Assembly (NCBI GenBank): GCA_015227615.1 | Contig: JAALGZ010000045.1 | Coordinates: 233,603 to 297,602, forward strand | Length of the DNA: 64,000 nucleotides | DNA from: Labyrinthula sp. Ha | Taxonomy: Eukaryota; Sar; Bigyra; Labyrinthulida; Labyrinthulaceae | Reading direction: 5' to 3' | Part shown: positions 19,982-30,803 of the stretch, in pieces | Numbering within the stretch: the first letter of the stretch is position 1 | Layout of the letters: every line of letters begins with the position of its first letter | The notes under the pieces: generated by a model | The model's database searches: none | Seen by the model: only the letters and a program-made list of their open reading frames with translations | What the model was told of the DNA's origin: nothing | Position numbers and translations under genes: made by a program

Positions 19982-22900
19982 AGTTCGTCCCTTTATCCTC
20001 TTATTTGATGTGTTTCAGTTGGTGTGTATTTTGGGCTCTTATTGCATTTTTGAGTACTTCAAGAATGTATTTTTAATGAAAAGTTTGTGACAGAATAGGT
20101 AACTTCTGATCAAAAATCAAAGAAAACTATTATATTAAAAAACATATGATTTTCCTCTTTAAAATGATATCAATCACGTTTTATAAAAATAAGATTAAGG
20201 AATTTAACTTGTAAAAACAAAAGTATCACTTTTTTTCCATAAATACGTCAGAAAAACGACCACATAACGACTTTTTTCAAAATTTAAAAACGTAGATCTT
20301 CTTTAATTTATGGTGGTGTTTTCCATGCTAATTTATTTGTGCTCTTAAGCATTTATCATATGTAAAAGTTAAAAAAAATATATTCTTATATATGAATTTG
20401 CAATTATATGATAGATATCTGTATAATTAAAATGAATAAAAGCTTCAACATTTATTATTCCCTTTTTAAAGCTACTGTAAATTGATCTTAGATAAGGTTA
20501 GAGTCAAAGTTTTTTATTTTTGACCTATTAGGAGCTTAGTTTTGGCTATTTTAAAGTTGAGTTTGGAGTAAAGTTAAATTAAGCCAAATAACTATTGTAG
20601 AAATGAATAGGGAAGTTCTTGGAGTTTCCTCGAAAAAAACTCAGAGAAACCCTAAATCATTCATACCTCTGGGTGACTACCATTTTTCAGAATGCTTTGT
20701 TACTTGGTATCACCCATTCAGGAATATTTGACATTTAAGGGTATCCTTTTTCAGAGTTTCTTAGATCTTGGAAATAGGATACATTGTTAGGAAATCTATA
20801 CAGAATACTCCAATTCCCAAATAAAATAGTTTCTAGACCTAAATTCACCCATTCTTTCGACTGGTGTAGTTTGTTTAGGCTCTAGATGAGTATTTCTCAA
20901 AGTATTAGCCAGATTGAAGTTTAGAAAAACAGCATTTTAGCCCGAGACCGACTTTTCTTAAAAAATATTAAAAATACCCTAAAACACAGAATTAAAGGTT
21001 ACAGGTCGTGTTTTTTAGTTGTTTGGGGCTAACTAGTACAAAAATTTAGAGGATTATAGCAAAACTGAGTGATTTCGCATTTTCAGTTGTGCAAATTTTC
21101 ATCATTTGACTTTTCTGAGTGAAGTTTAGCTCAGTTAAAACTAACTAGAGAAGAAAAATCCTAAGAAATGGTTTCAGAAGTTAGTTATGGTGAATACCTA
21201 GGGTATGAGATGAATCAGATCATCTATAGAGTTGTCCTTCATGATGTTACGTTTTAATGTATGTTTTTCTAGAGATCTGTAAACTTGGTGAAAAGGACCC
21301 TTAAAATTAGCCTTTTTTAGGGTTTAAGTGCTCATCCTTATCAGATAACTTAACAAGATCCATGATTAAATGGTTTTTTCAATGTGAATTACTTTGTGGG
21401 TGATTATATTGTATTTGAGGAATATTTCGTGACAAAACCTAGCAAATACTATATGCTTTGTTTTCAGTAATCGTGCTTCTTTTTATAACCTGTTTTTTAA
21501 CACTCCACTGTCGCATTAAAAACTTGTTCTCCGCTGGTAACTCGAAAGAAACCAAAGTATGCATAGTTTCTTCCTTTCCGGGGATCACTAAGCGCTTTTC
21601 AGGTAACATTGGATTGTTTCAAAAGGATCTGTTTCTTTATCGAAGACCGTTTCCTCTGTATTATCTAGTTGGTATTGTCTAGTATTATTGGAATTGTCAT
21701 GTATTGTGGAGAATTGGAAACTGTGTTGTACTTGGTCTAACCTTGGTTTCAAAGAACATATTAGGTATCTGATATCTTAATATGTTCATATTATAGCAAG
21801 CTGCTGGTAATGTGTTTTGTGCTACGTATATTGTATATTTTCTTACAATGGAAATATCAATATTGTGTTGGATGAAACCCGAATCAGGAAGAGATAGATG
21901 AGTTATTTGAATTACACTCAGATCCTCGCTACTAGTCATACAGCATCACCTCTTGGAAAATGACGTCATTAGACTGGTAGCAGTGATTAGGGATTTTGGA
22001 ATTGGTTTCCAAGACAAATTCAAAACCAAGATAATTTCCCGATTTGTTTGTAATCTGTGCTAATTCGAGATATCCTGAAGCCAGCTCTTGTAATCTCGGT
22101 ACCCTAGCTTCTTTCTTGTTCAAAATGACATCCCCACGGGCAGTAAGAATATCATTAAAGGAATGAGCGGGTATCAAGAATTACGTGCTGTATGGAGAAA
22201 TAATATTTTAAAGCCATTTCTAGGCATTTTATTAGCTACATTCTACTGCAGCTTTCATGGTGGAGTTTAGCAATATGAATATATTGTCATTTTGATCTAA
22301 GTTGTTCTTCAAGATTCATGACAAAACAAGTAAATACTATCGAAAACGTTAGTTCTTGGAATATATGTCAGTGAGGATGACCAACAGAGACCCGTTGATA
22401 TTCACTCTCCTATGCTTGCTCAAGCGAAAGTGGCGAATGTTCTTCGCAAGTTGTTATTACAATAGAACATTATATACCTCCTTCCGACTGAACTAGATGG
22501 GTTAAATATCAAAACCTAGGTTCTGACCCCAGTCAAATGTCATGAGGTTTAATAAGAAGAACAACCCTGTTGCAAGGAAAACCTTAACTCTTATTGAAAT
22601 TGTTTAACAGCGTTAGAAACCGTCCTTTTTATTTCCTGAGTTTCTCGCTGATGACCGTGGTTCATTTTCACGGTAATTGTTAAGAACTATTTTACCTGAC
22701 TCTGGTTGTTAAGAATATAACAACAAAATAGGATACAAAAACCACTTAGTACATTATATTACCTTAAGGAAATACAAAGTGGATTCTCAATATTCGTTTC
22801 TTTGGTTTATTTTCTAAAAATTATTTTTCAAGAAAAGGATATCTTAATTGAGAATAAAATCCAATTCTCATTAAATTAATTCCAATAAAACTCATATATA

Positions 22901-23236
22901 CTTTTTTAAAAGTATCAAACTATTCTCTTACCATATTTTCTTTCTTAATTATTATTATCCGAAAATATTTCTGTTTTGGGATTTAAATATAATTTTATAT
23001 AGTATATACTATAAAAAATTAAACATAGGAATATAATAATTGTATAAAGTTGTCAATTGCCCAAAATAACATCGGGAAGAAATTAATAACTACCATATAT
23101 ATACGTTACAAAATAAATTGATTCGCCCAATCAATCTTCTGAATCTATTTAAATTGACCAATCAAATTATACCTCCTAAACTAAACCAGAACTAAAAAAA
23201 GTCACTTCTTTATAGAAGAACATTTGTTTATAAACA
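19982..23236. other. gene-poor region
   Basis: About 3.2 kb. Minus-strand frames at 21697-21939 and 21932-22177 abut each other in different frames and have balanced composition, but match nothing I know. A run of short homopolymers at 20600-21350 looks like old repeat DNA. The last 400 bp before 23237 become very AT-rich, typical of host gene upstream DNA here. Confidence 0.4.
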
Positions 23237-24046
23237 ATGTTATATGATATTCTTTTACCTTTAACATTTCTGAGTACAATATTTATAATAAGTTTAGCTG
23301 GATTACCATGTGCAAGAGGAAGAAATAAAAATGATGAAATAAAAATAGATAATACCGAAAATAAGGCAAATGATACAACTCAGAACCCAAATCCAGATCT
23401 AGAAGCCGGTCCACCAGGAGGACCTCCACCACCGGGTTCCACAGCACCTGTACCAGTTCCAGTTCCAGCTCCATCGGCCCCTCTTGAAGCACCAGAATTA
23501 ACAGAAAATAACCAACGTTTCAATCAAGCTTCTGTAAACTTTGGTAATTTTAAAGATTTAAGAGGATCAAATACTCCAATAGTAAATGGACGAGTTAGTT
23601 CAGCTATTACACCAGTTGGAGCACCTCTTGTACCTATTGCACCAGCAGGAGCATCACCACTTCAAATGGAGGAAGATAAAAGAGCTACACCAGTAACAAG
23701 TGAAGAAAGTGGATTAGAAGGAGAAGAACCAAAAAAAAAGAAGAAAAAAAAAAGAAAGAATAAAAAGAAAAAAAGATCAGGTGAAGAAGTTGAAAAAGAA
23801 GTTGAATTTGAAGGTGATAGAATGGAATCTGTAGGAGGAATGACAACTGCAGAGATGAAAAAAGTAAAAAAGTTTGGTGTTAGTGTTTTACCACCAGATG
23901 CAGTAAATGGTGTTGAAAAAAAGAAAACACGAAATGGAGAAAAAAGAAAAAAGAAAAAAAAAAGAAAAAGAAGTAGAGCACCACAAGATGCTTCTGGAAA
24001 TATGGTGACAAATTTAGAACAGGAAAGAATGGAATCTCAACTTTGA
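23237..24046 (+). CDS. lysine-rich protein with N-terminal membrane anchor
   Basis: 269 residues. Residues 4-22 form one hydrophobic segment followed by Cys25 and basic residues (RGR), so it is a signal anchor or signal peptide. Then come an acidic/Asn-rich spacer, a proline-alanine block (59-95, including GPPGGPPPPG and PVPVPVPAP), and two lysine/arginine tracts at 166-180 and 228-247 that look like nuclear-localisation or nucleic-acid/phospholipid-binding stretches. The phrase RMES occurs twice (195-198 and 264-267). The protein is largely low complexity and probably disordered. The gene is the first of three closely packed plus-strand genes; 74 bp separate it from the next. No family recognised. 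Confidence 0.75.
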   Translation: MLYDILLPLTFLSTIFIISLAGLPCARGRNKNDEIKIDNTENKANDTTQNPNPDLEAGPPGGPPPPGSTAPVPVPVPAPSAPLEAPELTENNQRFNQASVNFGNFKDLRGSNTPIVNGRVSSAITPVGAPLVPIAPAGASPLQMEEDKRATPVTSEESGLEGEEPKKKKKKKRKNKKKKRSGEEVEKEVEFEGDRMESVGGMTTAEMKKVKKFGVSVLPPDAVNGVEKKKTRNGEKRKKKKKRKRSRAPQDASGNMVTNLEQERMESQL

Positions 24047-24120
24047 AAGTGTAATTTTTGTGAAAGAAAAAAGTAAATCTTAAAGGTTTATATTTTATTT
24101 TTTTGGTCGGTTTGTTTAAA

Positions 24121-25326
24121 ATGATGAGTTTAGCATATGGAAAAAGAAGAATATCAAAACTTGTCGAAAACTTACCAAAAGATATTCATATATTAATAGA
24201 AGAATGTAGTGATCCAAGTATTTTTTTAATAGGGATTTAGTTTATAGTTAAAGTAGAAGAAACATTAATAAATGGAGTATTTGATAGAACTTTGGAAATG
24301 GTTCAATCAGTAGAAGAAAAAATAAAAAGTCAGATTATTAAACTATGGGAGAAATTAAGTATAAGTTTTGTAGGAAGAAAACATATTATAGATAAAGAAT
24401 TGATTGATTTTTGTATACAAAGAGAAAAAAGTTTTGAGTTTTCTATTTTAGCAAGTTTTTTATCAAAGGTTATTTCTTCTTATCAAATATCAAATTCTCT
24501 TGATAAAGAATTAATGACAAAGATAATGATAATATGTATAACAAAACTCAAAGATAAAGATGAAAGTGATAAAATGTCTTCTCTAAATCTTCTTTCGAAC
24601 TTATCTTCTATAAGACAATTTAGTTCACTTGCTCTAGATAACAAAATAGATCTGATTTCTATTCTTTCAAGTTATTCACAAGATTTGTTTTCTTGTAAAT
24701 TTAATATTAAATATAAACTTGTAACAAATATTTTATGGAATACATCAGAAAATTTTGATATTAAAACAGAAATATTAAACCAAGATATACTTATAAAACT
24801 TTTATTTCTTTGTATTTTATTTGATTTGCCTGATTATGAACAAGTAGTTGCAAATGCACTTGGAGTACTTGCTAATCTTGCTATACTTAAAGGTGGAAAA
24901 TATTTGTTTAATGACAATGATTCCATTATTAAAAAACTGATTTCTCTTTCTTCTGTGGAGTTTCAAGCTATTCAATTAAACTCAGAAAATCTATTAAAGA
25001 GTATTGCAGAAGTACCTGATATAAGAAAAGACGTTGTAAAATTCATTATGCAATCAAGAGAAGAAAAACTTGCTTTGAGAGTTTTTGGAGTTTCTATCGT
25101 TCGTGAAGTTGTAGATTTATTAGATATAACTGATGAATTAAGGGTAAAAGAAGGTTGTGTATTATTCTTGAGTTGGATTTGTAAAGAAGAAAAAGGTGTA
25201 AATGCTTTGAATATTTCTTTTAAACCAAAAAATAGAATAGAAAAAATATTAAAAGAAAAAAATAATGAAAATATAAATGATATAGCGAATAAAATTTTAG
25301 AAGTTTTAAACAGAGTTAAGACTTAA
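24121..25326 (+). CDS. helical-repeat (ARM/HEAT-like) protein with in-frame TAG or 30-nt intron
   Basis: A frame from ATG at 24121 is interrupted by TAG at 24238-24240 and then runs open to TAA at 25324. If translation restarted at the Met at 24292, the product would be 344 residues, but coding-like sequence clearly continues upstream in the same frame. The protein is rich in amphipathic leucine/isoleucine helices of the ARM/HEAT type (for example ANALGVLANLAILKGG), with no enzyme motif. A GT...AG segment of exactly 30 bases (24218-24247) spans the TAG and keeps the frame if removed. Alternatives are a nonsense mutation or a sequencing error. It is a likely protein-protein scaffold, by fold only. 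Confidence 0.7.
24218..24247 (+). other. candidate 30-nt mini-intron
   Basis: Begins GTATTTTTTTAATAG and ends TTTATAG. It is 30 bases long, AT-rich, and contains the in-frame TAG. Its removal fuses the two halves of the frame without a shift. Shorter GT-AG choices in the same stretch (15 or 23 nt) either leave the stop in or break the frame. Confidence 0.4.
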
Positions 25327-25377
25327 CGAAAATATTTTTGTATTCTATAATATATAAATGTCTGTTTTGTACATTTC

Positions 25378-26409
25378 TTGTTTTGGGTAAAAAAAAACGA
25401 AATGAATGAAAAAACTGCAAAACAAGAAAATAAAATGAATGATGTTGAATTATATTTAAAGGATTATAAAATTCTAATTGATATGGAAGTATTTTATTTA
25501 TTAGATATGAATATTGCTGAACCTTGGAGTACATCAGAAATAACTTCATATTCACAACTAGAAGAAACAGATTTGAAACAAATTCGTGAACTTGTTGTTA
25601 CAATAAAAAAACCAAACAAACAAGTAATAAAAATGATTCAAATATTAGTAAATAATACTATTCATATAAATTCTGCAACAATTAATTTGCAAAATCATAA
25701 AGAAAATAAAGAATTCTTATATAGTTTGTTGAGAAGTTTATCAAAAACTCAACTTAACTTCAATGCTTTAAGAATATCAAAAGGATTTGATATTAATTTT
25801 AATATTTTGAAACTATTAAATAAACTTAATAATTTAATTTACGTTATTTCTGATATTTGGATATTATTTGAAAGAGATAGATCTATCTGTGAAGAGGGAA
25901 CATTTACTGATATGATAACTTCTTTTTCAACAGAGAAAGATTTTGGTGACAAAGAAATAAATTACTTTAAAATATCAAGAATTCTTAATTTAAAAAACCT
26001 TGTTAATCTGAGATTACGTTTTAGAGAAAGTAATGCTGCAATAAAATATTTAATAAAATTTTCTTCAAGTGTTTATTTACAAAATAGTCTTGAATATGTG
26101 AACTTTGATTTTTCAGAAAAACTTTGTAAGGATATATTCAATACAAATATTTTATCTAAATTAATTAATAACTCTAGAAAACTTAAAAAAGTTGAAGTTT
26201 TTTTTTCTCTTACGAAATATAACAGTTTCGGAGGATTTAAGCTATTATTTCATTCAATTGTTACTTATAATAAGTTAAAAACTGTAATGCTGCGAGATTC
26301 TGTAAATATTAATTTCTCTTCAGGCGTAAGTTCTGAAAGATCAAAACTGTTTCAATTTATAAAAAATGCAGGAACTACTTGTAATAAAATATCTGTTGAA
26401 TATGAATGA
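25378..26409 (+). CDS. leucine-rich-repeat-like protein, C-terminus altered by LTR insertion
   Basis: 343 residues, starting 51 bp after the preceding gene. Several later segments follow an LRR-like beat (for example LKNLVNLRLRF, NSLEYVNFDF, YNKLKTVMLRD). No signal peptide or membrane helix. It is Asn/Ile/Lys rich, like other host genes here. The last codons and the stop lie inside the left LTR of a copia element (LTR starts at 26394). Joining the DNA on either side of the 5-bp target duplication shows the older allele had a stop just three codons downstream, so the insertion only swapped a couple of terminal residues. A second protein of similar style lies at 62155-63132. Function is unknown. 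Confidence 0.75.
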   Translation: MFWVKKNEMNEKTAKQENKMNDVELYLKDYKILIDMEVFYLLDMNIAEPWSTSEITSYSQLEETDLKQIRELVVTIKKPNKQVIKMIQILVNNTIHINSATINLQNHKENKEFLYSLLRSLSKTQLNFNALRISKGFDINFNILKLLNKLNNLIYVISDIWILFERDRSICEEGTFTDMITSFSTEKDFGDKEINYFKISRILNLKNLVNLRLRFRESNAAIKYLIKFSSSVYLQNSLEYVNFDFSEKLCKDIFNTNILSKLINNSRKLKKVEVFFSLTKYNSFGGFKLLFHSIVTYNKLKTVMLRDSVNINFSSGVSSERSKLFQFIKNAGTTCNKISVEYE

Positions 26410-26539
26410 GATATTATTTTTAGTTATTAAAATCTGCTTGGTATTTTAACTTAGTACTTCTAGTACTTAAATAGCAACCTACTTAAGCAACTCAAGTTAC
26501 ACTACTCAGTACAACCAACTATACCATCCTACTTTAACA
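26394..26539 (-). repeat. 3' LTR of copia element
   Basis: 146 bp, TGTTGAATA...TTTAACA on the plus strand, with short inverted ends TGTT/AACA. It supplies the stop codon of the 25378 gene. Target duplication ATATC is at 26389-26393. Confidence 0.93.
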
Positions 26540-26545
26540 CAATAT

Positions 26546-26562
26546 ATATTTTTCTTTTTCTT
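26546..26562 (-). promoter_or_regulatory. polypurine tract of copia element
   Basis: Pyrimidine-rich on the plus strand (TTTTTCTTTTTCTTTAC), hence purine-rich on the element strand, a few bases inside the 3' LTR. This is the expected place for plus-strand priming. Confidence 0.6.
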
Positions 26563-28189
26563 TACTCTCTCTTGTTCTCATCCTTTTCTTCTTCCATTCT
26601 TGTATCATACAACCATCTGTCACGATTTTTAATGAGCCAGTGCTTAGCAACTGGTTTAGTAAAAACATCTGCATCATTGAACTCCTTTCTAACATGCTCT
26701 ACCTTCCATTTTTCTTTTTGAATAATATTTTTACAGAAAAAATAATCGATCTCCATTTGCTTGATTCCAGAATACGACTGCTTAATTCCCAACTAGTTTA
26801 CTGCACCCTTATTGTCAGTTTTCAATACTACCTCTTTTAATTCAATATCCATAAACCTTAAGTTAATTTGTAGCCATTTTAACTCTTTCATTGTCAAACT
26901 GCAGGCCATTATCTCAGCTTCAGTGGAACTTGTTGCTATACACTTCTGTTTTTTCGTTTTATATAATAACGTCGATTCGTTCACTTTTATTATGTACCCG
27001 GTCATAGAAAACCTCCCACTAAGTGACGCATTTGACGCGTCACTATACGCAACAGCCTTGAAGTCTTTTACATCTTTCTTGTATCTTAACCCTAAAGAGT
27101 AGGTATTTAATAAATATGCAATAATTTTCTTTCCAGCTTTCAAGTGCGCTACTGTAGGTTTGTTACTGCATTGGGCCAACATGTTCGTTTGAAAAGATAT
27201 GTCGGGTCTACAGACCCGACATATATAAGTAATGGATCCAACTAACGACTGGTACTTCTTTTTCATATCTAGGAACTTGCTGTTGTCGTTCTTGTCAATA
27301 TAGTGATTCACAATATGTGGGATGCTTTGTAATTCACTTTCACTTATTTCAAACGTTTCTGCTAATTTTTTAATATAACCTTCAGCTGTAAGATATATCC
27401 ACTCCTTGTCTTCACTAATCTCGAATCCCACATAATTATTAATTCTCATAGTGTTTTTTACATCATATACTTCTTTTAGTTTTCTTAAAGTCCATTCCAG
27501 GTTTTCATATTTTGACGATGCAAATAAAATGTCGTCTACATATAATAATCCAAGAATATTTTTCTCCTTGTTATAAAATATAGTATTTTCTTTGATATTT
27601 ACTGTAAATTTTAGCTGTATTAGGGTCTTAGTGATTTCTTTACACCAATAAAGCGGAGCTTCTTTTAATCCATATATCGCCTTCTCTGATTTCCATATCA
27701 TATCTGGAAACTTTGCCCTAAGTTTAAGTGGAAGTTGATAAAAATATTCTCTGTTAAGCTTTGCATTTAAGAATGCATTGCCTATGTCGATTTGCATCCA
27801 CTTCATATTCTTACTGGAAACAACAAACAAAAACAATCTTATCAACTCCAATCCGGCCGTCGGTGAGTAAAACTTCAGGTATTCTTCTTGCAGGTCTCCT
27901 CTCGCAACGAATCTACATTTACAGATATCTTGGTTCGTAATATTGTGTTTTTCTTCGTATAGAGTTCCATGATCGGAATCATCACCTCTTCTTTTATTTC
28001 CGCTTTATTGACCAACTTCATTTCTCCAATAGTGATAAGTTTATTTAACTCCTTTTCATATGCTGTATACCACTTCTCTGCCATAGGCTTTGTTTTTATC
28101 TGGAAATACGTTTTTGGTATGGTTTTATCCTTGTTTATAGCTGATGCTGCATAGTCCATTAGATTATGATGCTGAAAAATAAAGTCCAA
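26562..28189 (-). pseudogene. copia reverse transcriptase and RNase H
   Basis: The RT starts in the 27875-28189 segment (AEKWYTAYEKELNKL, then INK/NKAEIK), shifts frame near 27860, and continues through 27851-26793. That part has QIDIGNAFLNAKL, the AIYGLKEAPLYW block and the catalytic LLYVDDILFA. RNase H follows with AYSDASNA, TSSTEAE and KTDNKGAV. An in-frame TAG at 26793-26795 separates the last segment, which reads VEHVRKEFNDADVFTKPVAK, the standard copia RNase H end. Catalytic residues look intact; the breaks are one frameshift and one stop. Confidence 0.9.
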
Positions 28190-28464
28190 GTCTTCATAGA
28201 GATATAAAATTCACTCTTAGCCACATCACAATAAGTAAGCCTCTCTGGTGCCTTGATCTTTCTGCTGGATCTTCTTATATATTCTTGTTTAGGCAGTAAC
28301 TGTGTTTTTCTTTCATCCTTTTCTTGTTCTTTTTCTTGAGCTGTATTTTCTTTTTCCGGTTCTGTGTTTACTTGAATAGTTTCACAGTTTTCTGGTACAT
28401 AAGGGACTTTTGGTAAAGTTTGTATTTCAGTTTCCTGTTTTTGTTCTTCAGTTCTTCTTGACAC
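28159..28464 (-). pseudogene. copia integrase-RT linker segment
   Basis: A charged, Glu/Lys/Gln-rich linker between the integrase and RT domains. It ends with RRSSRKIKAPERLTY, the usual basic stretch ahead of copia RT. The frame is offset from its neighbours, so the polyprotein is broken on both sides. Confidence 0.7.
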
Positions 28465-28558
28465 CTTAAATTTTCTTGTTTTGATTAGTTCTCTTTTATT
28501 TTTCGAAAGTAGTAAAGCTTCTCCAGTAACATAATTTTATCCTAGAAAATAAGCTTCA

Positions 28559-29337
28559 TCACCACGTTGTTCCACTTTTTTTATACTTTTCTAAATATAT
28601 CACCATGCATCCAAATACTATAAGCTTCTTTTCATCTGGCTTCTTTTTAAATACCTTTTCATAAGCAGTTATTGTTTTCAATCCTTTAGTTGTTCTGTTC
28701 GTCAAAAATACTGTGTAATACGCTGCAAAATCCCAGTACATCGAGCTGTTTAAATTAGTAGCGTTTAGAATAAGTCTCATTTTTCGTAGAATATATTGAT
28801 TACTTCTTTCTGCTAATCCATTGTGTTCAGGTACCCAGAGGTGGATACCGAAAAATATATACCATGTTCTTCATAATAATTAATAATTTCTATATTATAT
28901 ATTTCTCTTCCTTGGTCTGAATGAATTCGTTTTATTTTTATATCAGTAGCAACTTGAAACCATCGGAAAAACTTTATAATTTCAGTTGTAATATCACTTT
29001 TCTTCTTGTAACAAAATATAAAACGGTATTTACTGCAAATATCTGTGGCCAAAATAAAGCCAGAGTTCCCTGCACGACTACTTTTTAAAACGTCAACTGA
29101 ATCCAATACGAAAAATTCACCATCTTGTCCTTTGAAACCAACTGCATCTTTTCCTTGGATTATACTATTTTTAATGTTATTATCTTCACAGATTTTGCAT
29201 ACAAAATTCTTTAGTTCTTCTTGATTCACCTCGTAACCATAGTAATTTAAAGTGAGTTTGAAAGCCTCTATACCTTGGTGTCCAAATTTATTATGAAGAA
29301 ATTCTACTTTGCTTGTATTTGATTTAGTAATTCCCAC
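28559..29337 (-). pseudogene. copia integrase
   Basis: The first segment (28813-29337) has the zinc-binding HHCC domain (FLHNKFGHQG and CKICED) and the catalytic core (FVLDSVDVL, then IHSDQGRE). The PEHNGLAERSNQ block with the catalytic Glu follows in another frame near 28790-28830, so a one- or two-base indel breaks the core. The second segment (28559-28780) holds the downstream helix region. A TA dinucleotide run at about 29348-29366 is the likely site of a second frameshift relative to gag-protease. Confidence 0.85.
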
Positions 29338-29365
29338 TAAAGTTTCTGTATATATATATATATAT

Positions 29366-30571
29366 TTAAATGTCTATTATTCTTGTTTTCATTAGTCTTA
29401 TACTTGATTTTAAACAAATTATTATTCTCCTTCTTTGCTTTATAAAGAGTAATTGAATTTTTATAATAGTTACTTTATCTTTTTCTGTCATGATTGATAT
29501 CCCTTTTGACATAAGTGCAGCCATTGGTACTAAAAAGACTTGTAAATCTTCAAAGATATAAACATCATATAACTTTATTTTTATATCATTATCTAGAAAG
29601 GCCTCAAACACTCCTTTCTTCGTAGATGTATATATTTCACCTCCTTCTGCTCCAACTAGCTTTGGTGTTTCCAGATTTACTATATTTTTTAGAAATTGTA
29701 TGTGTCTTATTCCACAGCAATGATAACTATCTCCTGAATCAATTATTAAACTCTTTTTATTCTCTTGAGTTTTCATGTTGTAAATATTAAAATCAGCTTT
29801 AAGCATTCCAATAAATGTATTAACAAAAGTATTATTCTGTTTCTTGTAATTGTTTTCTTTCTTATTTCTATCGTTGTGAATACATCTGTAACTTGAATGT
29901 CCCTGTTTTTTGCAAATGGTGCAATGCCACGGATTATGACAATTAATTTTGAAATGAACTTTTTGATTATATTTATAACAAAGAAGCGCTGATCTCTCTC
30001 TGTGGACATTGGATTTCTTAATGAACTCTTCATGTTGTTTCTCTGGAATTACATTCGTATATACTTGGATCTCTTTTTGAAGTAATGATACTGCTAAGTT
30101 GTTTGGAGCTATTGAAAAAAGCTTATGGATTGCCTTCTCATCTGATAATTTTCCACGTAGTATCATCATATCTCGATATGACACGTTGAAACTCTTGATT
30201 TTTTCTAAAAAATATCTTCCCTCTGGATTTGACAAACTATCCTCTAACCTCAAAATCCTCTCAGTCTTGTTTCCTATGCAGTACTTTTCAATGATATTGA
30301 TGACTTCACTTGGTTCTCTTATCCCATGGATAAGATAGTGCAAGCTAATGTCGAAATAATTTCTGATGATCGTAAGTACCTTGGCCTTTTTCTCCTTGGT
30401 ATTCGTCTCAGTTCCTGATTCTGTTTCAGATTCTGAGTTATTATTATCTTGCTTGGTTAATATACTCTCTAGTCCTTTATTTTCAATCAATATGGTTATG
30501 AATTCTTTTCACTGTATAAGGTGGTTCTTGCTTGATAGGATTAAATTTCCTATATCCTTGTCTTGAGTCAT
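29366..30571 (-). pseudogene. copia gag and protease
   Basis: The reading frame starts at ATG 30571 and has an in-frame TGA at 30509-30511. Gag then runs to a single CCHC knuckle, CTICKKQGHSSYRC, at about 29880-29930, followed by the aspartic protease motif IIDSGDSYHC at about 29730. The frame leaves the coding register near 29450 and ends at 29366. It encodes the virus-like particle protein and its processing protease. Length and order are normal for copia. Confidence 0.88.
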
Positions 30572-30635
30572 GATTATTCTTTACTTGGATCGTGGTTCTT
30601 GGGAACTTCAACAGTTAAGATGCTTTTGATATTTT

Positions 30636-30652
30636 GCTTTCGGCTGTTAACC
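30636..30652 (-). promoter_or_regulatory. primer binding site, tRNA-Asn anticodon arm
   Basis: Directly inside the 5' LTR the plus strand reads GCTTTCGGCTGTTAACC. From general knowledge this matches the anticodon arm of eukaryotic tRNA-Asn(GUU) (GC-x-TTCGGCTGTTAACC) at nearly every base. The element strand is therefore complementary to the middle of that tRNA, not its 3' CCA end. This implies a cleaved half-tRNA primer, as known for Drosophila copia with initiator tRNA-Met. Confidence 0.7.
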
Positions 30653-30798
30653 TGTTGAATACGAATGAGATATTATTTTTAGTTATTAGAGTCTGCTTGG
30701 TATTTTAACTTAGTACTTCTAGTACTTAAATACCAACCTACTTAAGCAACTCAAGTTACACTACTCAATACAACCAACTATACCATCCTGCTTTAACA
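30653..30798 (-). repeat. 5' LTR of copia element
   Basis: 146 bp, same ends as the 3' LTR, with six base differences by eye. Followed by target duplication ATATC at 30799-30803. It must carry the element promoter. Confidence 0.93.
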
Positions 30799-30803
30799 AT
30801 ATC

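Larger units (their letters stand above)
26394..30798 (-). mobile_element. Ty1/copia-type LTR retrotransposon, complete copy
   Basis: 4405 bp, minus orientation. The two LTRs are 146 bp each and start TG and end CA. They are flanked by the 5-bp duplication ATATC at 26389-26393 and 30799-30803. LTR identity is about 96% (six differences by eye), so the copy is fairly young. Gene order is gag, protease, integrase, RT, RNase H, which is the copia order. Very short LTRs plus a tRNA-Asn-like primer site resemble what I recall of the GalEa group of copia elements; that placement is inference. The internal frame has several stops and frameshifts, so the copy is probably non-autonomous. Confidence 0.93.

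Noticed and set aside
21697-22177. Two adjoining minus-strand ORFs
   Set aside because: Balanced composition but no recognised motif, and they overlap in different frames; not enough to call a gene.
23846-23910. FGVSVLPP in the lysine-rich protein, similar to LVALSVPSP in the 12-Cys tails
   Set aside because: Only a short, partly matching hydrophobic-proline string; not convincing as a shared motif.
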